Below, one piece after another: positions 56,083-64,000 of a stretch of DNA of 64,000 nucleotides. Source of the DNA: Hanamia caeni (lineage in GTDB: Bacteria > Bacteroidota > Bacteroidia > Chitinophagales > Chitinophagaceae); the NCBI RefSeq assembly GCF_003721595.1, contig NZ_RJJR01000009.1, forward strand, positions 186,001 to 250,000. The letters run 5' to 3'. Under the pieces are notes generated by a model. It was not told the DNA's origin. It searched no databases and was given only the letters and a program-made list of their open reading frames with translations. Within the stretch, counting starts at the first letter, position 1. Every line of letters starts with the position of its first letter. Made by a program: the position numbers and the translations under genes.

Positions 56083-56960
56083 TTACGTTGAATAATTTTA
56101 GAAATAATATTTAAAATCAAAATCATCAGTATCAGCAACATCGAAGCGCCCCACGCAAGTTGATGCCAGTCTTCATAAGGACTTGTCGCATAATTGAAAA
56201 TGATGAGCGGCAAGCTACTCATCGGTTTAAAAATATCAGTTGTCATAAACGGACTGCCAAAAGCAGTAAACAGCAAAGGCGCTGTTTCACCGACCACTCT
56301 TGAAATACTTAGAATAACACCGGTAAGGATTCCGCCCAAACCTGTTGGTACAATGACTTTCAACATGGTTTTATAATAAGGAACTCCAAGTGCAAGAGAA
56401 GCTTCTTTCAAAGATTCCGGTAAAAGCTTCAGCGTTTCTTCTGTCGATTTTATAATCGAAGGAAGCATCATCAAAGCAAGCGCAACACTTCCTGACAATG
56501 CTGAAAATCCGCCCATAGGCCTTACGATCCATTCGTAAATAATGATACCAATAACGATGGAAGGAATTCCCTGCAAAACATCAACAGCGAGGCGGCAATA
56601 ATAAGCGAGCCTGGAATTTGTTTCTTCATTCAGATAAATCCCAATCACAATTCCAACAGGAATGGCGATGATGCAGGAAACTAATAAGATCAAAATGCTG
56701 CCAACCAATGCATTTGCAACACCGCCGCCAGTTTCACCTACAGGCTTTGGAAGATGTGTCAGAAATTGCCAGTTGATCGCAGAAATTCCCTGCCTGAAGA
56801 TATAAAACAAAATAAATAATAACGGTAAAGTTGAAATGATCGTAGCCGCGATGATCACTCCTTTGAACCGTTTATTTTTCCGGTTTCTGTGAGCGATTTG
56901 TTTTTCGATTTCGCGCTTTGAATCACCCACATTTACCAAATCTGCTTTTCGCATTTCCAT
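56064..56960 (-). CDS. pstA: Phosphate ABC transporter permease PstA
   Basis: 298 residues with six membrane helices. The coupling-helix motif is EASLALGVPYYKTMLKVIVP, and LLQGIPSIVIGIIIYEW-like and SRVVGETAPLLFTAFG segments match PstA. It overlaps pstB by 19 bases and starts 18 bases after pstC, so the permease genes are co-translated. Confidence 0.96.
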   Translation of the reverse strand: MEMRKADLVNVGDSKREIEKQIAHRNRKNKRFKGVIIAATIISTLPLLFILFYIFRQGISAINWQFLTHLPKPVGETGGGVANALVGSILILLVSCIIAIPVGIVIGIYLNEETNSRLAYYCRLAVDVLQGIPSIVIGIIIYEWIVRPMGGFSALSGSVALALMMLPSIIKSTEETLKLLPESLKEASLALGVPYYKTMLKVIVPTGLGGILTGVILSISRVVGETAPLLFTAFGSPFMTTDIFKPMSSLPLIIFNYATSPYEDWHQLAWGASMLLILMILILNIISKIIQRKWKVQF

Positions 56961-56978
56961 AAATTATTTATTCATCCA

Positions 56979-57878
56979 CTAAAGAGTAAAGCGTTTAATA
57001 ATTTGTTTACCAATAATGTTGATCACCGTGGCCACTACAAATAAAAACAAGCCCATTTCTATCAACGCTGATGTGTATAATTTTCCCGTTGCTTCAGAAA
57101 ATTCATTGGCGATCACGCTTGCCATGGTGTTTCCCGGGCTAAAGATTCCTGTTGGAATTGAATGCGTATTTCCAATCAACATGGTCACTGCCATGGTTTC
57201 TCCGAGAGCTCTTCCCAAAGCCAGCAGTAAACCAGCAAATAAACCGGATTTTGTATATGGGATAATGATCTTTGTAATGACTTCAAATCTTGTTGCACCA
57301 AGTGAATAAGCTGCTTCTTTCAAATGATCAGGCACCATTGAAATTACCTGTCTTGACAATGAAACAGAAAAGGGAAGAATCATGATTGCAAGGATAATTG
57401 AAGAAGTAAAAATGCCAACTCCATAAGGCGGAACATTCAATTTCATTTCAATGATCCGGACAATTGGAACCAAAACAAACAAGCCCCAAAAGCCATAAAT
57501 CACGGAAGGAATTCCTGCAAGTAGATCGATCACATTTTTAAACGTTTCTGCAACAATTCCTTTCTTGTAATATTCACCCAAAAAAATGGAAACAGCAATC
57601 GAAAAAGGCGTAGAAATTAGCAGCGCCAAAAAAGATGTTAACAGCGTTCCAACAAGAAAAGGCAAAGCACCATATTCATCCGCAACAGGGTCCCAGGCTT
57701 TATCATAAAAAAATCCCGCGCCTAATGCTTTTATCGAGGGAAACGAATTGACCAGCAGGGTAAAAAAAATGGCTATTAAAATAATGACTGCCACGATTGC
57801 CGAAATCGTCAGCGTTTTTTTAAATGCCTTTTCTTTAAAATTAATTCCGTTGTTTTTAAATGTAATTGCGGGTATCAT
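56979..57878 (-). CDS. pstC: Phosphate ABC transporter permease PstC
   Basis: 299 residues with six membrane helices. AAYSLGATRFEVITKIIIP is the coupling helix, LLAGIPSVIYGFWGLFVLVP and ALGRALGETMAVTMLIGNT are PstC signatures. It forms the membrane channel with PstA. The gap to the upstream pstS is 78 bases, the largest in the operon. Confidence 0.96.
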   Translation of the reverse strand: MIPAITFKNNGINFKEKAFKKTLTISAIVAVIILIAIFFTLLVNSFPSIKALGAGFFYDKAWDPVADEYGALPFLVGTLLTSFLALLISTPFSIAVSIFLGEYYKKGIVAETFKNVIDLLAGIPSVIYGFWGLFVLVPIVRIIEMKLNVPPYGVGIFTSSIILAIMILPFSVSLSRQVISMVPDHLKEAAYSLGATRFEVITKIIIPYTKSGLFAGLLLALGRALGETMAVTMLIGNTHSIPTGIFSPGNTMASVIANEFSEATGKLYTSALIEMGLFLFVVATVINIIGKQIIKRFTL

Positions 57879-57956
57879 TCTGTTTTAATTATTAACGGTA
57901 TTGCGAACTTCATAAAAATGAGTTTACAATACCTTTTCTGACATTATTTAATGCTA

Positions 57957-59036
57957 TTATTGCAAGGGTTTATTACCATAAGTCACTGATTTTAAAATCT
58001 CTTCCGCCTTCTTCACCGCTGCATCAGGCAAAGGAGCGTAACCCAGGGATTCGGCATATTTCTGTCCATCATGAATTACATAATTTACCAAATCAACCGT
58101 TGCTTTTGCAGATGCTTCGGTTCTGTTATCATACTTCTGATCTTTATACAATAACAGATAAGTAAAACTGCAAATCGGATAGCCATTCGGAGCGTCTGTG
58201 TTTGTTAAGGAAACTCTCATGTCTGCAGGAAGATCAATATTTGCTGCTGCGCTTGTGGATTGTAAACTTGCGTCTACAAAATTCCCGGCTTTGTTTTTTA
58301 ATTGTGCGGCCGGCATTTTATTTTGAAGCGCATAGACCAGTTCCACATAGCCAACGCTTCCGGGCGTTTGTTTTACCAATCCGCTAACGCCTTCGTTTCC
58401 TTTGGCGCCTAATCCCACAGGCCAATCCAACGACTTTCCTTTACCTGGTTTTGTATTCCATTCCGGACTTACTTTTGATAAGTAATCAGAGAAAATATAA
58501 GTAGTGCCGCTTCCGTCAGAACGATGAACAACAGAAATAGGCAGATCAGGAAGTTTTACGCCGGGATTAATAGCAACGATATTCGGATCGTTCCATTTTT
58601 TGACTTTTCCTAAAAAAATGTTTGCCAACAATTCAGGAGTAAATTTCAAAACCGGATCGCCGGGTAAATTATACGTGATGATCACCGCGCCCAAACAAGT
58701 TGGAATATGAACGATGGGTGCAGGAGATTTGCTCAATTCTTCATCGCTCATCGGTGCATCAGAAGCTCCGAAATCAACTGTTTTATTTTGCATTTGTTTG
58801 ATGCCACCGCCTGAGCCAATGGATTGATAATTGACTTTAATTCCTTTTTCCTTATTGTAAACATCAAATACTTTTGAATAAAAAGGATAAGGAAATGTAG
58901 CGCCGGCCCCGAGTATTCCATTAGTGCTTACATCTGACGTCTTATTGCCATCTTCTTTTTGAGAATTATTACCGCCGCAAGAGGCTAAAGCTAAAGCGAC
59001 GATTAATAGTGGTAAAATAAGTTTTCTAAAGTTCAT
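57957..59036 (-). CDS. pstS: Phosphate-binding lipoprotein PstS
   Basis: 359 residues. Lipobox LALASC (Cys20). Phosphate-binding loops are visible: [16 protein letters not shown] with a following [19 protein letters not shown], and [19 protein letters not shown]. It captures phosphate in the periplasm and delivers it to PstCA. It starts 24 bases after the porin gene. Confidence 0.96.
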   Translation of the reverse strand: MNFRKLILPLLIVALALASCGGNNSQKEDGNKTSDVSTNGILGAGATFPYPFYSKVFDVYNKEKGIKVNYQSIGSGGGIKQMQNKTVDFGASDAPMSDEELSKSPAPIVHIPTCLGAVIITYNLPGDPVLKFTPELLANIFLGKVKKWNDPNIVAINPGVKLPDLPISVVHRSDGSGTTYIFSDYLSKVSPEWNTKPGKGKSLDWPVGLGAKGNEGVSGLVKQTPGSVGYVELVYALQNKMPAAQLKNKAGNFVDASLQSTSAAANIDLPADMRVSLTNTDAPNGYPICSFTYLLLYKDQKYDNRTEASAKATVDLVNYVIHDGQKYAESLGYAPLPDAAVKKAEEILKSVTYGNKPLQ

Positions 59037-59060
59037 AATTTTAGTTTGAGTTGTTTTAAT

Positions 59061-60254
59061 TTATTTATTGAATAAGAAATAAAGTGTGATCCTGCCTTCG
59101 AGGTCGTAGTCATTTTTTAATTTTCCTGTTGCATCCGGCATTTTGCTGTGAAACTGATCATACCACAGGTTTGGCATAATGTGAACATTTTTGTAAGGGA
59201 TAAAATCGAGGCCAATAGTTGCAAAAGATTCTTTATTACTGTTGTACGAACCGAGATATTTATTATCGGAATTGAACTTCGAATCAGGATTATACATATC
59301 AAAACGGGCGAAGAAGTTCAGTTTATCTTTTGTCAATTGTTGGGTCAGAAAGAATGAAATTCCGGAAGGCTTCACATCAGAAAAAGCTGTATCAATACCG
59401 GTTAGGTAAGTAGAGTTGTTAGTTTGTACCTGCCGGAAAGCTTCTACTCCAACCGTGGTTGCAGACGACTTGTAAGCAGCAAATACTTTTATTGTAGATA
59501 TATTTTTTTGAATCGGAGAAAGCGCTGCTCTGCCAACTTCATAATTTCCCTGGATCACCAGTTTTTTATCGAGAAAATAAGCATAGAGCGAAGTGTATAG
59601 CTTTTTAAAATTATTGTTTTCAACCCTGGCGCCATTATTATTTCCAACCATCAGGTCATAACCAATGTTTTCATTTTTCCCGATCTTTCCGGAGATGGCA
59701 ATACCCAAATCAGTTGAACTGGAAATTCCTCTCATATCAGCAATTGTTTTTTCAATTGAACGGTATCCCCATATTCCTTCTGATAAAGTAGAAAACGTAG
59801 GCGTGGCCTGCTGTCCGGCAATGATCGTTGCACGGGGGATAACATTTTTAAATCGGATGTTCATTGCTTTAACATACACCGCACGATTGTTGTCTGTCAG
59901 CACATCAGGATTATTTGTATTCGCTTCAAAAGTAGATTCATGCGCTAATAAAAACTGTGAAGAAACATTTGGAGAAAATTGGTAGTCATATCCCAGGTAG
60001 ATACGCCGAAAATTAAAAGAGTTATAATCCTGCGGCAGCTTTGAATATTGAACGTTTCCGCGCTTTTCCGCATCTGCATGAAGTTTATAAGCATAATCTC
60101 CAAACGCATAACCCCATATCTTTCCGGAAGGTTTGAATTCGGTTTTTGTTTTTATAGAATCTTGTGCCGCTGCATTGATCGAGACAATCAATAAAATAAT
60201 ACCGATTAAAGAGGAGGAAGATATAGTTTTTAAAAGCGCGCTCCTTTTTTGCAT
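59061..60254 (-). CDS. Outer-membrane porin of the phosphate operon
   Basis: 397 residues. Signal peptide to about 30, then a beta-barrel (GKIWGYAFGDYAYKL, FNFRRIYLGYDYQFSPNVSS, NMRF-type strands, ending EGRITLYFLFNK with a terminal aromatic pattern). It has the look of OprP/porin-type barrels, though I cannot assign it to that family with certainty. Being the first gene of a pst operon, it is probably the outer-membrane route for phosphate or a phosphate ester. Confidence 0.75.
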   Translation of the reverse strand: MQKRSALLKTISSSSLIGIILLIVSINAAAQDSIKTKTEFKPSGKIWGYAFGDYAYKLHADAEKRGNVQYSKLPQDYNSFNFRRIYLGYDYQFSPNVSSQFLLAHESTFEANTNNPDVLTDNNRAVYVKAMNIRFKNVIPRATIIAGQQATPTFSTLSEGIWGYRSIEKTIADMRGISSSTDLGIAISGKIGKNENIGYDLMVGNNNGARVENNNFKKLYTSLYAYFLDKKLVIQGNYEVGRAALSPIQKNISTIKVFAAYKSSATTVGVEAFRQVQTNNSTYLTGIDTAFSDVKPSGISFFLTQQLTKDKLNFFARFDMYNPDSKFNSDNKYLGSYNSNKESFATIGLDFIPYKNVHIMPNLWYDQFHSKMPDATGKLKNDYDLEGRITLYFLFNK

Positions 60255-60441
60255 AAAATTTTTTTAGATGCAAAATTCACACCGCAATGTTAACCCATTG
60301 TTACGGCAAGATTAAATTAATATTAACAAACGCAGTAATCTCCCGGCTGATCATTAAATCTTATTTCCACGCTTAGGGAATCTCTTTGCCAAATTTGATG
60401 CTTTTTATTTGCTGCATTTACTTCATAAAGCCTCCAACTGG

Positions 60442-60517
60442 CGCAGGTCTCCAGAGCTGTGATAGTTCGTTACTAATCTGAATAAGTGATTTGCTGGCAC
60501 AGGTCTGGAGACCTGCG
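60442..60517. repeat. Palindromic element with 14-bp arms
   Basis: CGCAGGTCTCCAGA (60442-60455) and TCTGGAGACCTGCG (60504-60517) are exact inverted arms 48 bases apart. The right half also contains its own hairpin, CAGGTC-TGGA-GACCTG, and the two halves share a direct CTGGC(A/G)CAGGTCT. This is the look of a dispersed REP-like extragenic element. Confidence 0.55.
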
Positions 60518-60682
60518 AGCAAAGGCAATGATTAGTTCTTTATTTTCTTTAACTGCCAGCAAAGGCAGCCATTGATGGATAGTTGCGGTAAAAAAATAAG
60601 TTCTGTTGATTTCAGAATAAGATTTTCTTTGAATTTGCATAGCACAATCTGTTATCTGGATTTAAAAATTAAAAAATACCGT

Positions 60683-60697
60683 TTCGTGTGTCACGAA
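60683..60697. repeat. Short perfect hairpin
   Basis: TTCGTG, loop TGT, CACGAA. Short hairpins of this kind are common in extragenic palindromic elements; no transposase is adjacent. Confidence 0.4.
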
Positions 60698-61087
60698 CCA
60701 AGGAAGGGGTTACAATCGCCGGCTTAGATCAATTGTTGTTGAGAATAGACTCTTGAGCTATTCAATTAGGTTCCCTTAGCTTCCTTAATTAAATTAATAA
60801 CCGTCTGTACATCTACCCAGATATAATGAAGAACTGGATTGTTACCAAGATTTAGAAACCCATAATAATTACCCAAAATGGTTTTCTCAGGTGTTAATGA
60901 TTTATCCAATGTAAAGCAATTTAGTGTGAAAATCCAAACGACTGTTTTCTGGTTTACGTATATCTTTAAATAACTTAGGATAAAATGTTTTATTAATAAA
61001 ACTTTCTTCATTCTCGTCAGGAACATGTCTATTAAACTCAATATCAGTAAATATAAGTGAGCAAAAGCTGATGATGATGCGCCCATA

Positions 61088-61520
61088 GTGAATTCTTTAT
61101 TTAAAAAAGCCAATCCCTTCTTTCAAAAAACCAATAATTATTTTTTATAGTGAATTCCTTCTTTCAAAAAGTGAATAATTATTTTTTAAAGCGAATCTTT
61201 AATCAAAAAAAGTGAATTCCTTCTTTCAAAAAACGAATATTTATTTTTTATGGTGAATTCTGTCTTTAAAAATGAAATTTTTGAGTTTTTATTGGTAACA
61301 TTTTGTCTGAAAAGCGGATTTTTTCGTCAAAAAAACCAATAATTATTTTTTATAGTGAATTCCTTCGTCAAAAAAGTGAATAATTATTTTTTAAAGTGAA
61401 TCCCTTGATAAAAAAAGTGAATCCCTTCGTCAAAAAAATGAATAATTATTTTTTATAGCGAATTCCTTCGTCAAAAAAATGAATAATTATTTTTTATGGC
61501 GAATTTTTTCTCTTAAAAAA
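61088..61520. repeat. Compound tandem array of about 21 units of 19-22 bp
   Basis: Two unit types alternate. Type A starts GTGAATTCCTTC and ends TCAAAAAA; type B is GTGAATAATTATTTTTTATA or close. Most units begin G(T/C)GAAT. The order runs A A B A B A A B A, a degenerate stretch (about 61273-61313), then A B A B A A B A B A. A- or T-tracts recur at about 20-22 bases, two helical turns. There are no unique spacers and no long open frame, so it is not CRISPR or a coding repeat. Confidence 0.85.
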
Positions 61521-61716
61521 TGCGGATGTTTTCGAAGAACCGGGGCTGTTTGATGAAGGAGGTAAAAATTAAAAAATCAAAAATTGAGGGTTTTTGCAGG
61601 CCGGCCATGTAAAATTTACAGTTGATGGCTGGGTTGCCCACCTTCTATCAATTAAAAATGGACGATATTTAAAAACAAATACAATAGATAAATTAGTACG
61701 ATAAACTCCTAAATCC

Positions 61717-61723
61717 TATTTTG
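61717..61723 (+). promoter_or_regulatory. Candidate -7 element for the GH5 gene
   Basis: TATTTTG, the same TA-n-TTTG form seen at 20258 and 21153. TTA rather than TTG is found 21 bases upstream. The gene starts about 65 bases downstream. Confidence 0.35.
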
Positions 61724-61788
61724 CAGAACCTGGAAACAACTTGTGCACAGGCGCACGCAATAAAACTACAGATCAAAAATTTATACTT

Positions 61789-62766
61789 ATGAAATTTCAT
61801 ATTATTTGCTGCCTTCTCCTTTTTTCTTTCACTGCAAAGGCGCAGCCCGTAAAGGTTCACGGGCAACTGCATGTAGAAGGTACGCAATTGAAAGATGAAA
61901 AAAATAAAGAGGTTGTATTGAGGGGCATGAGTTTTGGCTGGCACAACTGGTGGCCGCAGTTTTATAATGCAGATGCGGTAAAATGGCTCGCTAAAGATTG
62001 GAATTGTTCTGTAGTGCGCGCTGCCATGGGGGTTGAACCAAAGGATGGCTACCTTGATAAACCCGAATGGTCAAAAGAAAAGATTGAAGCGGTGGTGGAT
62101 GCTGCCATCAAACAGGGAATTTATGTAATTATTGACTGGCATTCGCATCATATCAAAACCGAAGAAGCAAAAGCGTTCTTTACAGAGATGGCGAATAAAT
62201 ACGGCAAGTATCCTAATATCATTTATGAAATTTATAATGAGCCGGAATACGATACCTGGCCGCAGGTGAAGGAATATTCTGTTGCGGTGATATCCGCTAT
62301 CAGAGCTATAGATAAAAACAATATTATCATCGTGGGAAGCCCTCACTGGGACCAGGATGTGGATGTAGCTGCTGCTGATCCCATCACCGGCTTCAACAAT
62401 CTCATGTATTCATTGCATTATTATGCGGCTACTCATAAACAGGAATTACGCGATAAGGCTGATGCCGCTTTGAAAAGAGGATTGCCACTTTTTATTTCTG
62501 AATCCGCCGGCATGGAAGCTTCTGGCGATGGCAAAATCAATAAGGAAGAATGGCAAAAATGGATCAATTGGTCAGAACAACGAAAGATTAGCTGGATAAC
62601 CTGGTCAGTGGCAGACAAGAATGAAAGCTGCTCTGTGCTTAAGGCCGGCGCCCCTGCCAATGGAAACTGGCAATTGAATGACCTGAAAGAATCAGGCATT
62701 ATGGCCAGGGAATACTTAAGGCAACTGAACAAGAAAAAAATCCTGAACCTGATTAATTCAAATTAA
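61789..62766 (+). CDS. GH5 endoglucanase-like cellulase, exported
   Basis: 325 residues from MKFHIICCLLLF; upstream codons lack a signal peptide. Signal peptide to about 18, then a single (beta/alpha)8 catalytic domain of GH5 subfamily-2 type. Features: LRGMSFGWHNWW, VIIDWHSHH (115-121), acid/base Glu151 in EIYNEPEYD, LHYYAATH, and nucleophile Glu238 in LFISESAG. There is no carbohydrate-binding module. It should cut beta-1,4-glucan or a related beta-glucan in the periplasm or outside. The repeat array lies just upstream. Confidence 0.93.
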   Translation: MKFHIICCLLLFSFTAKAQPVKVHGQLHVEGTQLKDEKNKEVVLRGMSFGWHNWWPQFYNADAVKWLAKDWNCSVVRAAMGVEPKDGYLDKPEWSKEKIEAVVDAAIKQGIYVIIDWHSHHIKTEEAKAFFTEMANKYGKYPNIIYEIYNEPEYDTWPQVKEYSVAVISAIRAIDKNNIIIVGSPHWDQDVDVAAADPITGFNNLMYSLHYYAATHKQELRDKADAALKRGLPLFISESAGMEASGDGKINKEEWQKWINWSEQRKISWITWSVADKNESCSVLKAGAPANGNWQLNDLKESGIMAREYLRQLNKKKILNLINSN

Positions 62767-62782
62767 TTTGATGAATCCTTTT

Positions 62783-63829
62783 TTATAATTGAACCACCTT
62801 TTGGGCCTTACTGCTTTCAAAAGCAGCTTCAATAACCCGGATTACATTCATCCCTTCATCTGCAGTTACCGGCACGGGTTTGTTATTGCGAATAGCTTCA
62901 TAAATGCCGGAATAATAATCGTCGTAATTTCCTTGTTCACTGTCAATATATTTTCTTTCTTCCACTCCGTTAATCTCCGTATGCAATAAGCCTTTCTCTG
63001 TTTCAGGCTCCGTGCCCCAATCCGGGCCACCGGGAATATTTCCGGCCTGCAGCAACGCTTCCTGCACGTCCGTTTTTGGTTTGATAAAAGAACCTTTTAA
63101 TCCATGAATAATATAGCCGGGCAAGGCTTCCCTTACAGAATAACTGGCTTTTAGCCTGACTCTTAAATTGGGATAATACAATAACACTTCAAAATAATCA
63201 TCCACTTTGGAAACCGGCCGTATAATGCGGATGTCAGCGAAAAGCTTTGCAGGCCATCCAAACAATTGCAAAGCCTGGTCGATGAGGTGCGCGCCCAAAT
63301 CGTATAACACACCTGTGCCGGGACCTGGAATTTCCTTATGTTGTTTTGGACTCAGATCTTCGCGATAGCGGTCAAAATGAAATTCAGCCTCCACTACTGC
63401 TCCCAATAATTTTTTATCCAAAACTTTTTTAATCGTTTTATAATCGCTGTCGTAGCGCCTGTTTTGATACACTGAAAGTATTTTGTTTTTCTTTTTTGCA
63501 AGTTCAATCAGTTGTTGCGCTTCCTTTACTGTTACGGTAAAAGGCTTTTCAACAATTACATGTTTGCCTGCCTGCAAAGCTTTTTGCGCATATTCAAAAT
63601 GGGTATAGTTCGGTGTGTTTACAATTACCAACTCCACCAATTCATCGCTGAGCATTTCATCGAGGCTGCGATACGTGATAACGTTGGGAAATTTTTTTTG
63701 AGCCTCATTTTTAGTTCTTTCCCAAACGGCATAAAAATTAAAGCCGGGGTTAATGCTTAAGAATGGAGAATGAAAAACCAGCCCGCTCATGCCGAACGAA
63801 CACAAGGCTGTTTTAATTGGAGTAGTCAT
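62783..63829 (-). CDS. Gfo/Idh/MocA-family oxidoreductase
   Basis: 348 residues. N-terminal Rossmann domain (1-120) with the nucleotide loop SFGMSGLVFHSPF and the family motif EKPFTVT (94-100, with the catalytic Lys95), then the alpha/beta C-terminal domain (YRED, YDLGAHLIDQALQLFG with the conserved His). Members oxidise or reduce sugars, inositols or related compounds with NAD(P). The substrate is unknown. Convergent with GH5, with 16 bases between them. Confidence 0.93.
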   Translation of the reverse strand: MTTPIKTALCSFGMSGLVFHSPFLSINPGFNFYAVWERTKNEAQKKFPNVITYRSLDEMLSDELVELVIVNTPNYTHFEYAQKALQAGKHVIVEKPFTVTVKEAQQLIELAKKKNKILSVYQNRRYDSDYKTIKKVLDKKLLGAVVEAEFHFDRYREDLSPKQHKEIPGPGTGVLYDLGAHLIDQALQLFGWPAKLFADIRIIRPVSKVDDYFEVLLYYPNLRVRLKASYSVREALPGYIIHGLKGSFIKPKTDVQEALLQAGNIPGGPDWGTEPETEKGLLHTEINGVEERKYIDSEQGNYDDYYSGIYEAIRNNKPVPVTADEGMNVIRVIEAAFESSKAQKVVQL

Positions 63830-63871
63830 GATTACATTTTAAATATTAGTAAAAGCTATTTCAGATATTTC

Positions 63872-63879
63872 CAAAAGTA
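63872..63879 (-). promoter_or_regulatory. Candidate -7 element for the oxidoreductase gene
   Basis: CAAAAGTA on the plus strand, TACTTTTG on the minus strand, an exact TAnnTTTG about 43 bases before the start codon. No TTG at the usual distance. Confidence 0.35.
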
Positions 63880-64000
63880 AAAAAGTAAAATTTATTTGGA
63901 TAAAAACAATAAATAAAAAAGAATCCCGTTTTTGTCTGAAATAAATTAAAGGTTGCATTGCATCCTTACATCTTCTAATTAAAATTGAAACGTACAAACT

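Larger units (their letters stand above)
60255..61087. other. Gene-poor region upstream of the phosphate operon
   Basis: About 830 bases. The first 100 contain the presumed promoter area of the porin-pst operon, with two TTAAC motifs (in GTTAAC at 60289-60294, and at 60323-60327) that could form part of a PhoB-type site; this is weak. Two palindromic elements are listed separately. A 115-codon minus-strand frame (60766-61113) runs into the repeat array and has no recognisable domain. Confidence 0.4.

Noticed and set aside
60766..61113. Minus-strand 115-codon open frame
   Set aside because: No domain, hydrophobic low-information N-terminus, and its 5' end runs into the repeat array. It could be a decayed gene but I cannot support that.
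61088..61520. CRISPR array
   Set aside because: Units are contiguous with no unique spacers, unit length 19-22 bp is too short, and no cas genes are present.

Overview
The window is a chromosomal segment from a member of the Bacteroidota, most likely of the Chitinophagaceae or a near relative. This rests on two SusC/SusD pairs, an ECF sigma/FecR pair beside one of them, many lipoproteins and outer-membrane barrels, AT-rich intergenic DNA, and promoters resembling the Bacteroidota TTG...TA(n)nTTTG type rather than -35/-10 boxes. No species-level call is possible from the sequence alone. I saw no phage, transposase, integrase, rRNA or CRISPR array.

Layout. 0-8 kb (+): envelope proteins (DUF6134 fragment, a glycine-rich membrane protein, two barrel-like proteins), a FUSC-type membrane protein, a small basic peptide, a carboxypeptidase-regulatory-like lipoprotein and a serine hydrolase. 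8-9.5 kb (-): a DinB-like protein and a di-haem cytochrome c. 10-21 kb: polysaccharide utilisation locus 1, with DUF4838 protein (+) facing an EEP-family phosphodiesterase, SusD, STN-containing SusC, FecR and an ECF sigma factor (-). 21-28.5 kb: acyltransferase, Cys-rich DUF326 protein, Rho-N-like small protein, GH78-like rhamnosidase, gamma-glutamyltransferase, a DUF6642 protein with a caspase/CHAT-like His/Cys arrangement, and tRNA-Pro(CGG).

28.9-47.7 kb is a continuous block of ten genes on the minus strand that I read as utilisation locus 2: GH88, GH27, PL8 lyase, SusC, SusD, GH97, AXE1-type esterase, AraC regulator, sugar MFS transporter and a DUF5107-TPR protein. Together they suggest degradation of an acetylated, uronic-acid-containing polysaccharide with alpha-galactosyl or alpha-glucosyl branches: PL8 cuts beside uronate, GH88 removes the unsaturated uronyl end, GH27/GH97 trim alpha-linked sugars and the esterase removes acetyl groups. 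The block begins just 3' of the tRNA and ends where a Mg-type P-ATPase is cut in half, so it may be an acquired island.

47.8-54 kb (-): a metabolic/stress cluster (ATPase remnant, DUF4342, PEP synthase, universal stress protein, zinc alcohol dehydrogenase). 54.6-60.3 kb (-): a complete phosphate-uptake operon, porin-pstS-pstC-pstA-pstB-phoU. 60.3-61.8 kb is a gene-poor stretch with palindromes and about 21 tandem units of 19-22 bp whose A/T tracts recur at about two helical turns. 61.8-63.8 kb holds a GH5 endoglucanase and a Gfo/Idh/MocA oxidoreductase.
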